DNA of 64,000 nucleotides from Symsagittifera roscoffensis (Eukaryota > Xenacoelomorpha > Acoela > Convolutidae): positions 6,540,386 to 6,604,385 of the forward strand of contig NC_087063.1 in the NCBI RefSeq assembly GCF_963678635.1, in the 5' to 3' direction. This document shows positions 36,718 to 48,600 of this stretch, in pieces. Numbering within the stretch: the stretch's first letter is position 1; the number at the start of each line of letters is the position of its first letter. Below the pieces are notes generated by a model, which was given only the letters and a program-made list of their open reading frames with translations, had not been told where the DNA came from and made no database searches. Made by a program: the position numbers and the translations under genes.

Positions 36718-38033
36718 TTGAAGTGAATCTGTGGCTTTTGATTTTTGAGATTTATAAGTTGACTTTTTGTTATTTCAGGTTGTTGTAAACATTTTGGCAG
36801 TCGGATTTCGTTATGCATTTGATTTAGTTGGTAATATTGTGTATTGACTGGGTTTTGTGGTCTAAAAATATTATTTTATGATTTTGGATTACTTATAGGT
36901 TGTCGTATTTGTTCATCTCGTGCGTATAGTTCGAAAGTATCTGGTTGATCAATACTCTAAGAACAAGTTTTTTTGGCTTATATAAAATCATTGATGATTT
37001 TGATTATAAAATTCCTAATCATCTGATGGAAAATAATTAGCTGCATAATAAGAAGGTTGATTTCTAGTATGGTAATCTATTTGTACTATTTTTAGTTTGT
37101 TGAAAAAATGGGTAATTTTCACTTTGATTTTGTGAAGATCGTGGTTGATCATTAAAAATTTCTGAGTTTTGAAGTTGGTTGTGTATATTTTTACCTTGTG
37201 AATATGAGTAGTTCTGAGTATTCAGATTTTGTTGTTTTTGATCTGTTTACAGAATTATAATTATGTTCTGCGAAATTGTTTCTATGTGATGTTTTTCGTT
37301 TATTTGATGGTTTTTGTTAATGGTCGAAAATGTTTGGTAATCCATTTGTGAATATTTGGTGAGCAACAGAGGGTTGTACCGTAGATTGTATAATTGTTTG
37401 TTGTAACCTTGGGTTATTTGGTTTTGGAGTTGTGAAATTGGTTTGAATAGGTGAAATGGGTATTTTTTAACATAATCTTTGTGAATAGAGAGTGTGCTAA
37501 TTGCTTGACTTGATGTATCTGTTGGTATTGTAACAAGTGATTCATGAGACTATTCAGGATCCCAAACAAAATCTGTTTGTTCTGCTAGTATGGTCTCGTC
37601 ATCTGTGTTTTGTGGTCTAAAATTTTTTCTTTCTTGTGCAGTAAGATCAATATTATGACTAAAATAATCGTTTATCAGCCATGCTAAGATTTTTTAAAAA
37701 TCGTGTTTAATATATTGTGTTATGTCAATACTAGTTAGATCTTCGCTGATTGGATTTCTGTCGTACGGTTGTATGTCAGGATGTTTGAGTTGGTGAATCG
37801 CCTTGAAGTTCTTTCAGTTCTAATATAGATTTTTAGCTATAAATAACTGAGAATATATCGTTTGTGATTATTGAGTTTGCTCTTGTGATTTTTGGTGTTG
37901 TATAATTTTATGTATTCTGTGAAAACTTTCAAAAATTCAATATCTACATCATCAGTTTGAATAAGATATTTGTCATGAAATGCATTTGGTGATCTGATTT
38001 CTTTTGTGTAGTTTCCATATTGTGATTTGAGAC

Positions 38034-38233
38034 NNNNNNNNNNNNNNNNNNNNNNNNNNNNNNNNNNNNNNNNNNNNNNNNNNNNNNNNNNNNNNNNNNN
38101 NNNNNNNNNNNNNNNNNNNNNNNNNNNNNNNNNNNNNNNNNNNNNNNNNNNNNNNNNNNNNNNNNNNNNNNNNNNNNNNNNNNNNNNNNNNNNNNNNNNN
38201 NNNNNNNNNNNNNNNNNNNNNNNNNNNNNNNNN
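38034..38233. other. Assembly gap (200 N)
   Basis: Exactly 200 undetermined bases, a standard scaffold-gap size, so the true distance is unknown. The left side is gag-like retroelement sequence and the right side is the 3' part of a third-ORF region from a different copy. Adjacency of the two elements is therefore not established. Confidence 0.99.
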
Positions 38234-40242
38234 ACACTGTGGGATGATTTATCGAGGGTGTTGATTTGATAAATTGTTCATGTGTGATGTATGTGTTGGG
38301 TTTTCATTGATAGTTTTTTTTTACTTCAATCACTATTTAGTGCATCGAGAAATATTTGATTAATTGATGTGGAGATAAAGCCAGAAAAGCCTGCGAAAAA
38401 AATTCTTGCTACCCTGGCTTGTCGTTTCATTTGTGTGTGAGGCAGGGCATGTGAGAGAGATTCCTCAAAGTAGTGAGAAGATAATTCCTTTTAAGTTAAA
38501 TATTGCGTATAAGATAGTCAATCTTACTAAGATGTATATATGGTCATCCTAGAAATGCTAGGAATTAACTCAAATGTTTAAAAAGCTAAATATTATGATT
38601 AATGAAATGACTTGAGGGCGGTGTTTTTCTTCCTCTAGATGAATGCAGTCCTTGAGGTCTTTAAAATATCCTTGTTTTTAGATAGTCTTGTTTTTAGATA
38701 TCGGAGAAACCGGTCGTTTCTGTGAGTTTTTGGAGATTTTGATCAATTGACTGTCGTGTGATGTTGTCCATTTTTGTAAAGAGCTCTTGAAAATGTTGTT
38801 TGCGAATGTGATGTTGTGTAACTGATTTTGAGTTTATATTGTTAAATTGTAGATCTATATTAGGGTTACGAGCTATTGCGCAGATGCTTTCGTTTAAGAA
38901 CTTCTTTAAAATTGGCTATAAAGTTGGATATGATATTAATGTTTACCTTCGTTTGAATTAAGATGTACTACATTGTGGCTATATTCGGATCCACATCAGT
39001 TGGCCTTATCGTGATAGGATGTCTACGAAATGTACTTTTTTGAAGAGAATATGGGTACTCTTTGATATCATCTCTATCTTCAAAAACATATAGTGGTGAA
39101 ACGTACAGTGGTGAAGCATGTATGATACCAAAAGAAAGTTCCTTCGTAATTAATAAAGTTTGAGCGGTTACCTGATAGTAGGTATCCTGCATAAGGGCTT
39201 TTTAGAAATGCTAACGCGAGAGAATGTAATATCTGTGTTCGTTTGAATTCACATAACTTAAATTATATAGTGTTTCAAGATCGGCTAGTGACTTTCCTTG
39301 AAAAAGTTACTACTTATTATGAAATCAAGTTTCATATCAAGACAGATGTAATAAAAAATTGCGCCAAAATATATGTTATTCATTGGTGATAGTTTTTGTG
39401 AGCGGGTACTAAAACGGTTTTCTGGCAAGAGAATTTCTCCTGTGTTTCCATTGTTTTTATAAAATCTGACTGTTACATAGGATTGTTCATCCTCTCGATT
39501 TTGATTTGGCACAGCAATGTGAATTATGAATTTTCCCATATTCATCTCAAATCCTTTTTATATTCAACGAGTTTTTCTGAATAATCTGTGCGAAAAACTG
39601 GTTTTGGATACTTTAATGCTAGTTCAATTTGAGGATGGATTTGAAAACGTGTTAATTAATTTTCGGTACCTTCGAAACTTTTATATGGGTTTGGGCATGT
39701 TCGTTTCCTAAGAATAACTAACTGTTCAAATGGTATGGATTCGATTAACTGGTTTTTAAATGAAATTTTATCATTCTGGTTTGCATTTTAGCAATATGGA
39801 ATGTGGTAAAAATGTGTTCAGGGAACCAAACAATGGTTGTTTGTGTGCGAGTGGTGGGATCGCAAAATCCTTGATCATATTTAAAAGGCAAGCAAAATCT
39901 ATGATACGGCTTGGTGTCATCTGTTCAGTCACAAGTTAAATGTACTTTTTGAGTTCAACTTTCCGATCAAAAAACTTTATTTCTTGATGTCCGGAGTTTT
40001 TTGTGTTTGCTTTACAATTTGAAGAGTTATTTAGTCCAACTTGAGGAATCCAAAATTTTTATCGTGTAATTAAAATCACAAATTTCTGTGTGGACCGTAA
40101 TATGGGAGTTTTTCATCCAGCCGTATGTGGCACTGATGTTGTTCAAGTTGTGCTTGGTGTTTTGAATGTGGAAAGATATAAAAAGTTACAAGTTTTTGTT
40201 TTTTTTTCTCTTTGTTTGTTAAAGTCTTTAGACGCTTTAATT
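38234..40242 (-). mobile_element. Retroelement copy 2, 3' half of third ORF (left flank of the transposon)
   Basis: Colinear with 27530-29440 of copy 1. Minus-strand frames at 38968-39192 (MQDTYYQVTAQTLLITKELS), 39285-39545 and 40076-40242 carry the homologous protein in pieces. At 40242 the homology stops abruptly and resumes at 56867, which shows that the 16.6-kb transposon split this copy. Frameshifts and stops exist on both sides, so this retroelement is decayed. Confidence 0.75.
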
Positions 40243-40264
40243 CATTACGTCGCCAATCCGTGTT
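40243..40264 (+). repeat. Left terminal inverted repeat of the transposon
   Basis: 22 bp, reading CATTACGTCGCCAATCCG and then TGTT, exactly the reverse complement of 56845-56866. Homology to the retroelement paralogue ends at its outer edge. Confidence 0.9.
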
Positions 40265-40269
40265 ATTTG

Positions 40270-40650
40270 GTTTTTGCGGAATCGGTGCCAAAAAGCTAGA
40301 AATCGTGTGTCCCGGATTCCGGAACACACGCATTTTCTTTGATAATTTTAGATTCCGTGGATTCCTAATTCAAACCAGTTTGTGTGTGACCAGCTTTTGT
40401 CATGGATTCCGGGACAGCTAAAACCACCGATTTTGTGGCCAGTCCCGGAATCCATGACAAAAACCATGGAATCCGATACCATATTAAAACGCATTAAAAA
40501 ACGGTTTTACCATGGATTCCTGGGCTTTTGGCTTCTGCGTGTTCTGGAATCTGGGACTTTACCAAGGGACCGGATTCCATGACATTTTACAACAATTATC
40601 AATACACAAAATTAGAAATGTTTAGTGTTTTGCCATGGATTCCATGATTA
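40270..40650 (+). promoter_or_regulatory. Left subterminal motif cluster (ATGGATTCCGGGA type)
   Basis: About ten copies in both orientations within 0.4 kb, for example GTCCCGGATTCCGGAACAC (near 40306), CATGGATTCCGGGACAG (near 40400), GTCCCGGAATCCATGAC (near 40440), CCATGGAATCC (near 40464) and CCATGGATTCCTGGG (near 40511). A matching cluster lies at the other end of the element. Dense subterminal repeats in both orientations are the known layout of transposase-binding sites in large DNA transposons. Binding here is inferred. Confidence 0.7.
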
Positions 40651-40656
40651 ACACAA

Positions 40657-40772
40657 CTGTTAATGATACCATGATTAACAAAAGAAATCTTTTAGTGACT
40701 TAAGTGACTTCTTTCTGTTAATGATACCATGATTAACAAAAGAAATCTTTTAGTGACTTAAGTGACTTCTTT
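40657..40772 (+). repeat. 58-bp perfect tandem duplication
   Basis: The block beginning CTGTTAATGATACCATG and ending AAGTGACTTCTTT occurs twice back to back (40657 and 40715). It lies between the subterminal motif cluster and the transposase gene. Confidence 0.9.
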
Positions 40773-40799
40773 CGAAAAGAAAGAGGTTTAAAAACTATT

Positions 40800-40872
40800 G
40801 TATACTCTATACAGTTCAACTGTATCACTCTATACTGTATACTATATACTCTATACTGTATACTGTATATAC
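40800..40872 (+). repeat. TATACTCTATACTGTA microsatellite-like tract
   Basis: A run of degenerate TATACTGTATAC and TATACTCTATAC units upstream of the transposase gene. Its TATA-rich content could include promoter elements, but no specific site can be supported. Confidence 0.7.
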
Positions 40873-41431
40873 AGATTTTTCAATTAGTTTAGTTTCACTT
40901 GTTTTACATGTATTTGATGTTCATGTTGTAGAACAACAATATTCATTCTTCTAGAACATTTAAAATGTATAGGATTTCGGCATGCATTTTTTTAAAACAG
41001 GTAATTGTAACCGTTACCGTAACGTGACAATGGGGACCATTTTTCATTTACAGGATTTCAGCATTCTAGCAAATTTTATAATTAGTTTAGTTTAACTAGT
41101 TTCATTTGATGTTCAACATTTGAAGTTCAGAAAAACAGCCTGTGAGTTGAATATGAATACTACTCATGATTATTCAACACTAAAACTTGAGTCTCATAAA
41201 CTATTCAACACTTAAGCTTGAGCCTCATAATAGGATAAGTTAGTAACTTGTTGTCAGAAAAAGTTTGCACGCGCGTGCGCACAACTCAGTGTCAAGATTC
41301 ACACTATATCATATAGTAACTATGATAGTTACTTTAAATCACCATTGCATAAATTCAATTCATCATTGTTTTGAAAAAAGTCCTTCATCGAAAGATTCAA
41401 CAAAAGTTACTCACAATTGTCAACTTGAACA

Positions 41432-44400
41432 ATGGAATTATGGAATAAATTTTTAATTTCTAGCGCCGACTCGGACATTAACCGTCAGTTTGTTGACTGT
41501 AACATTCTGGATGCAATTGCCGAAAAGTTTATCCAAAAAAAGTACGACAAGTTATCAAAGATTCTTGAAGAGATGCTCGAAGGGACGGATAAGTGGATCG
41601 TTTCTGATGTTCTTCGTCAGATATCTGTGCGGGGACAATCAAAAAAAGCTACAATTTTAGCAGTAAGTAACTCTTCACAAATTTATCGTTTTCAGTCACC
41701 AAACATTCTTTACGTTGATTAATTCAACTTTCAATAAAATTTATATCCAATTGGGATAACACAACACTGTTTAGGCTCGCGTAATGCAACTCGTAATTCT
41801 TCGTGGTTCAAGAGAAATGCCTTGGACCAAGACTCGGAAGAGGAGCTAGTAAAATGTTTCTTCGGTCCAATGTTCATACTTGACGAAGTTGATCCTTATA
41901 AAGCGCTCAAAGCAACCGAAACTTCATTTTCACTTGAACAGTGCGGCACTCAATCAAACCTACCTCAAACATCGGAAGAGTCAAGACACGTTTCCAGGAT
42001 AATGAAACGATCAAAATTTATGTCTATAACAGCTGACAACTCCCAACAACTATGGGGACAAGTGCTGAAACTGATACGACAAAAAAAATGCAAATAAGCA
42101 CATTTGTTAAATTGATTCGACAATCCGCATTCAGCCGTAAAAAGACGTATTCTGGGTATAGAAAGAATGACACAAATGTCTTACGAGTTTTGGCGATAGA
42201 ACTATTTTCTAAAAGAGGTTCAACGAAGGATTTTGAGTTTTGCTTGGGCATCGCTTTTAAAACTGGAAACGTAGAAGAAGTGATCAACATTATCCGGAAT
42301 AGACTACAACTGATTGGCCTCGGACATAATTTAGTACCCTCAATGAGAAATGTCCAACGATCAACTGCAAGCCTTGTAAATCACTTTTTGGCCTTGTGCA
42401 AACCACAGAAGTCCTTCTCTGGATTCAGAACGGACTTGGTTGCATGTATACAACTAGCTGTTTTTCTATTGTTTAAAACAGAAAACATCAACAACGTTAA
42501 AGTCGATATTTGGGGTGACGGTTGTGAAATTGGTGGCACAGAAGTTACGAGAATGGCTTTTAGACTACTTTCTGAAGATATTACCGCCCAATCTGCTACG
42601 AGCGTCTTCTGCTTCGCAGGTACTCCTTTTTCTAAAATCATTTTAAAATCATTTCTTCACAAGTTTTTTTCTCAACTTGAGACTAAAATGATTTTCTTTA
42701 GCTTATCGAGGAAAAGACTCAAGGTTTGCGATGGAGTTGAACTTGGGACCGAGTGTTGTCGGATGTCAAGAGTCAGGGTGGTTATTCCAGCAAACAAATC
42801 AGTTGAAAAATTTGGGAGCAAAATTGACGTACAGTGGAGATACCCCGTTTCTCCATCGACTGATACTGGGCTCCGGAAACGACCTGTCTACAGATTACCC
42901 TTCTAAGATGGCACTTTATGTAGAAGACGAACGTTTTCTACCTTCCCTTTGCGACAAAATAACTGGTCGAAGAACGGATGTAAAGATTCCATTTCGCACG
43001 AATATTCCTGAAACTTCTCTAGTTTTCCTTAATGACGTGAGATGCATTTGCCCAGATGCCACGCACATGCTCACTCGATGCGTTGAAAGTGACCTGAGAA
43101 AAAAGGCTCAAAAAATTATCAACGACAAAAATACGTTCGAAATGGAGTTTCTTCACCGCTTTGAACAGAATCTGTCAAGTCGTGATGCCAAGAGACCCGT
43201 CTTCCAATTTACAAGAACTGCGAAAAATGCGCAACAAGTTGGAACTGTTGGAGCGGTATCGTTATCTGGAAGTGGTGCCTTAACGGTTATCGCGGACAAA
43301 GAGGAGTTGAAGGTATGCTAAATTACAGTTTTAATGTAACCTCATAATTTCAATTTTACAGTGTTACAATTTACAATGTAACAATTTAGGATGCCAAGTT
43401 TGGAACAATAACCGACCTATATGATGGAGTGTGGTGCGATGAAATAGTTAGCGGTACCTCAGATAAAACCGTCGCAAATTCCATTGATGTCCTCAAAGTA
43501 TTGCATCCAAATTTGTTCACGAAAGAGGACCCTAAAGCGAAAGGAAAACCTTCTATAACGACTCTGGATGCAAGCGAACTTTTGAGAAAAAGCTTGAACC
43601 GTTGTATTACTATCTTGAGAAGTTCTAAGGAGAGTTTTAACGTAATTGATTTCAATTTTTGGGCGGAAACCTACTATCAAACTTCTTTACTATTATTCGC
43701 AGAACAGGGACTGACGCCATACAAACTCAAGCTGGTGACTATTCCGCAAATTGTTGAAGGAAACTTCGTGGTGTCCCCGTGGAACCACATTTGCGAAGGT
43801 CTAGAAAAATCTAACCATCACGCCAGCAAAGATTTTCATACAAGAACAATGCGTGGAGGCGGAAAAATGTGTAATCATGATCCACTTTTTCTTGAAAGTT
43901 TTTTCTCTTTTTGCAAGCTCCTTCAACGTACTAAAGCAGAAAAAGAAGTGCCTGACGTTTTAGCGAATCTTACGGGTGTTTTCAACGTGTCATTAGGACA
44001 AACTTATCTGGAAATATGCATCGACGCAGTACCGAATCCTCGTATTGCTGTCGGAGAAGTGCGTGCGAAGAATAAGAAGTTAACTGGGATGAGATTTTAC
44101 GTATTGGGCTCGTTTGCTGGAACCCCTGCAGTTGATGGAGGAAACAGACACGTGCCTCGTCTAACAGCCCAACTTATGATGGAAAAGTGGATCAAGGAAC
44201 ATGGGGGTTCTGTTTACCGAAAAGACACAGCAGAGACTCTCTTATATTCACACTCCAAAACCCCGCATTGTTACATAGTTTTGAGGGACGAAACCGAATT
44301 TCAATTGGAACCATGACAACGGAAGAAGTTGATGAATTCTACACGACGCTTAGAAAGGGCCAAACAAAAAAGAAAAAGATTCAAAGTGAAAGTGGAACTT

Positions 44401-44747
44401 CTGATTGTAACAGTGAAAATGGAGAGCGAAGAAACTCGAAAGGAAAACGAAAAAAATCACAGGCAGCTTTAATTTGTGAGCTTTTTGCTGGAGGCGATTT
44501 TCAGTTCCTCAAAGCTCAATTTATTTTTGATACAATCAAATCTGATTGTGTTCTTGATCCTGAAAACTATATTTTACAGCCAGGATCAAGTTTCAGAAAG
44601 ATAAACGTCAATGATGTCCGCCCATTGTTAATGGATCAATGTGGAGGCAAAAAAACTGAAAAAAACTGCGAAAATTTAGAAAATCCAAATGCGAAGAATC
44701 CGCTTTATAACTTTTTCATTTGTCTTTCAATTTTGTTATTATCTTAA
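41432..44747 (+). CDS. Transposase-like protein with BRCT-like C-terminus (multi-exon, frame breaks)
   Basis: Exons read as 41432-41662, 41775-42619, 42702-43312 and 43390-44316, with a continuing frame to 44747. Introns have GT-AG ends; the last two junctions keep frame. The first exon is helical (MELWNKFLISS...). The core has a D-D-E-type set: Asp in VDIWGDGCEIGG (near 42517), Asp in LNDVRCICPDATHML (near 43035), Glu in HICEGLEKSNHHA (near 43795), then a TMRGGGK string. This is the layout of RNase H-fold transposases with a large insertion before the Glu; the family is unnamed. The C-terminus (KKLTGMRFYVLGSFAG, KWIKEHGGSVYRKD, then FIFDTIKSDCVLDPENYIL) looks like a BRCT domain. Breaks: exon 1 to 2 is out of phase, an A8 run at 42081-42088 needs a -1 shift, and the BRCT half is split at 44313-44316. 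AATAAA at 44821 is a likely poly(A) signal. Confidence 0.75.
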
Positions 44748-45040
44748 TTTCCACTAAAACCGTTTTCAAAAGTTGACAGTGACGTGCAATTTAGTTTTGT
44801 CCTTCCTAGTTTTGTCCATCAATAAAGATTAATTACATCATATACATATTAATATATATCATACTATGATAGTATAATAGTTATAGTATCAATATTAGTA
44901 TATATTAGTAATATTAGTATAATATTATAGTATAATAGTATTCATATTAATCATATAATATATTATATACTCAGTCCAGTCTACAGTGGACTTCAAGTCC
45001 ATGTAAGTTACTTCAAGTATGATATATATATATAAATTAT

Positions 45041-45091
<51 letters not shown>

Positions 45092-45611
45092 TTTATGTAA
45101 TTGCTACATGATGTACTAGTAGTACAGTGCTACTAGTTGGTAACTGTTAAAAAGGCTTTGTCCCGGATTCCGGGCCAGAAAAGAATTCAGTCCTCGGATT
45201 TCGGCACCCAACTTTTTTGAGATTACACAAAATAAATTATTGCAAAAAAACGGCCTATATCAAAATCAGTAGTTTACAGTAATTTAGCACACTTGTCCAA
45301 TGCTTTCTCTGTTACCATAGCAATAAATCCGTTTCTCTGAGAAAGTTTCTCTGAAACACGTGGCAGTGCATTGTTATTCACACACACGTTTAGTTAGTCA
45401 CATGAGCTTTGAAACGGCAGGAATAGTATATAACTTTTTCGTGTCTTTTCTCGTAACTTTCTTGTCGGCGAAAAGTTATTGATAACATTGTTACAATTAT
45501 TTTTCATTTATTCGTTTATCGCAGCGAAGATTATAATCCACCTTCAAACTTTCAAAGTTGAATTTAAATTCAACAATTGTTACAAGTTAAATTTCTTATT
45601 TTCAGTAAGAA
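44748..45611. other. Intergenic, AT microsatellites; one internal motif copy
   Basis: It contains a TATTAGTATA-type repeat (44850-44970) and a (TA)n run (about 45045-45088). One ATTCCGGG motif pair (GTCCCGGATTCCGGGCC near 45161, CGGATTTCGGCACC near 45197) matches the subterminal motif family. A TTATTTTCAG just before 45600 could be the acceptor of a 5' UTR intron for the next gene. No coding seen. Confidence 0.6.
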
Positions 45612-48600
45612 ATGCCAAATCGTCAGAGAAGAGAAACTGACAAAACCTGCAATGGTAAATAATTATAATAATTAAGTGTAAATTAGAATGGTTAAACCAT
45701 CATTCAGTTGAACTACAGTTATGATTGGTCTTTAACAAAAAACACTTTGTGTTTTTGAGTGAATTTAAAGTTCATTTGATTGATTTTTTGATTGACAAAA
45801 ACCTCTAGATTGCATTATAAAGAAAAATAAATTATTTAAATACTGAAATATTGACCGTCAAGTGTGACAATCATTGTCATGATACGGCCCGTATAACCGG
45901 GTTATACTAAATTACTGAAACCGTTTCGTGACCGTCACGAATCATTGTCGTGAATGAATTCGTAATTCACGAATTCGTGACGAATCACTGAAATCAACCA
46001 TATTAGAACAACCGATATTTACAGGAAAATGGCATGCATGTAACCTGGTTATCAACAAAACTTTTATTGGTTTTTCCAGAAGCCAGTACTGTAATTAAAT
46101 TACATCATGTTATTAATCAATAATCATTCACATATTAGAATTTTGCTTCCATCATCCCATGATATATCAGTGATAAACTATAACTTTTTTAGAATGTCGT
46201 AAAGTCTTTCACTCTACCGGCACGCTCAACCGCCACAGACGACTAAACGTTTGCCGAGCTAAGCAGGTCAAACGGGAGAGCATGCTCCGATGCATGTTTT
46301 GCGGTGTGCCCGAATCTTCTTGGTTCGCGGACATCTATGCAGTTGCTGAACATGCCTTGAGTCCCTACTGCTGGAACAAAATCAGGAGCAATCGTGTACG
46401 AGGAGTCGAAGCAAATTTTCTGGCGCCAACACGAACAAACTTTGATGCAGTCGTGAGAACCTGGAAAGGCTGCAAAAAAGCGTTTTCCCTGGCTGATAGA
46501 CGTCGAAGCAAGCAGTTTGAAGACGAAGAGTTTCGGTTTGGTAAGGTTTTGTTAGCCCTCAGGCCCTGGGTTGCTTTTGGCCAACTGAAAAAAATAATTT
46601 TGCAATAAAAAATAACCGCTATTTTAGTGACTGAAATAAAATAAAATTATAAAATAATCAATTGCAACTTGAATGTTGAACATGATTTTCAACCACTTTT
46701 TTTTGTTATGTAAGATTTTGGACTCCAAACTTCGGAAGTCATAGTCAATAAAGACAAGTTGTGTTTAGACATGGACGCAGTTGACTCCCAGGTGTTTTAT
46801 TTGCCCAGTCAACTTCAACAAGCCAAAAAAAATCAACGAGTTCTCCACTGGCAGGAACAGCACAAATGTTGCCAACAACATCCTGTTCAGTGAACCAAGA
46901 AAATGCTGAACTTCCACTGGAAGAGGAAGAAGAACCTTCAACGAGTTCTCCACAGGCAGGAACAGCACAAATGTTGCCAACAACATCTTGTTCAGTGAAC
47001 CAAGAAAATGCTGAACTTCCACTGGAAGAGGAAGAAGAACCTTTAACGAGTTCTACGAAAAGTCCGGGAACTGCACAGGAAAAGCTTCCTCTTGAAGAGG
47101 AAGAACTGTTTGAAACAGCTGAAGTTGACTCTGAAGTTGGGGATGTCTTTAAGTTCAACTTGAATCTTCTTGATACAGAAGAACAGCAAAGTTCAACTGC
47201 AAACAAGGTAACATTGTTAATCATTAATCTCGAAAAATTCACAAATTTTTTCGAGCTTTTGAGAACGATAAAAAAAATGTAGGCCTGTGAACTGTGAAAA
47301 AATGAACTCCATTCTTCATTCAAGAAAAATTATTCTCACTAAACGTGCCAAAATCCAGTACTTTTGAACAAATTTTTTCGAGCTTTTGAGAACGATAAAA
47401 AAAGTTGTAGGCATTGGCCTGTGATAAAAATTGGCAATGTTTTGTCATTTGACACTGGATTCCGGGCCTTATGGCTAAGGGTTTGAACATGAATTCCTAG
47501 TTCGTTTCTCAGTCGTAAGCATTGTTAAATTCCATGGAATCCGGGACGTGACAAATTCGAAATGTTTCAAATGAAAATTGTAGGCCTTAGCCTGTGATAA
47601 AAATTGGCAATGTTTTGTCATTTGACACTGGATTCCGGGGCTCATAGCTAAAGGTTTGAACATGAATTCCGAGATCAATTACTTGCCTAGTTGACAGCAT
47701 TCGAAAGTGCCATGGATTCCGGAGAGATATTCATTAGGCCCGGAATCCATTGCACTTTCGAATGCTGTCAACTATGCAAAAAATTGATCTCGGAATTCAT
47801 GTTCAAACCTTTAGCCATAAGGCCCGGAATTCAGTGTCAAATGACAAAACATTGCCAATTTTTATCACAGGCCAATGCCTACAACTTTTTTATCGCTCTC
47901 AAAAGCTCAAAAAAATTTGTTCAAAAGTACAGGATTTTGGCACGTTTAGTGAAAATAATCATTGTTTATGATAGAAATAGAAATATGATATTTCTTGAAT
48001 GAAGAATGGAGTTAATTTTTTTAAATGAAGTCACAACCTACAACTTTTTTATCGTTCTCAAAAGCTCGAAAAAATTTGTTCAAAAGTACAGGATTTTGGC
48101 ACGTTTAGTGAAAATAATCATTATTTATGATAGAAATAGAAATATGATATTTCTTGAATGAAGAATGGAGTTAATTTTTTTAAATGAAGTCACAACGCTG
48201 GTTCTTTGGGTTTTTTCAAATGGGTTTGACTCACCCGGACAAACTACCCACTTACTTCCTTTTTTCAGCAAGCAAAACAGACTAGAGTGGATTCTAAGGC
48301 CGCTTCTATCTGGCCTTCTGTAAAGATAGTCTTGCCGAGAGACTCACGCATATTGCATTTGAGGCAACTGGAGAGCTTCACGACTATCCAAGATTTACGA
48401 AGAGTGTTATCCTGCGTGAGTTTTCATTTTCGTAAAAAATGAAAAATGTTTCACACAGAAAAAAATTATGTTTACAGGTAAAAATCGCGAAATCGTTGGT
48501 AAGGACAGTTGAAGCGCGACATATCGAAAGTGCCCTTCAGGAAGCAGAGTTTTTGAACTCAGAATATGCTGTTTTTGTTCCTGACGCATTTCGATTCAAC

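Noticed and set aside
40076-40333. 85-codon minus-strand ORF spanning the left transposon border
   Set aside because: Its first residues come from transposon terminal sequence and the rest from the retroelement third ORF. It is an accidental fusion created by the insertion.
40382-40582. Open frame across the left subterminal region
   Set aside because: It is made of the repeated ATTCCGGG-type motifs and their spacers. It has no exon signals and the counterpart at 56565-56834 is the same artefact.
42024-42641. Minus-strand frames opposite the transposase
   Set aside because: They lie antisense to well-supported exons with no domain signal.
45045-45090. (TA)n tract as a replication origin or promoter
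   Set aside because: A simple dinucleotide microsatellite; nothing else supports a function.
46745-47323. 192-codon minus-strand Ser-rich ORF
   Set aside because: Antisense shadow of the duplicated Glu/Ser-rich coding of the JmjC gene; its repeats mirror that duplication.
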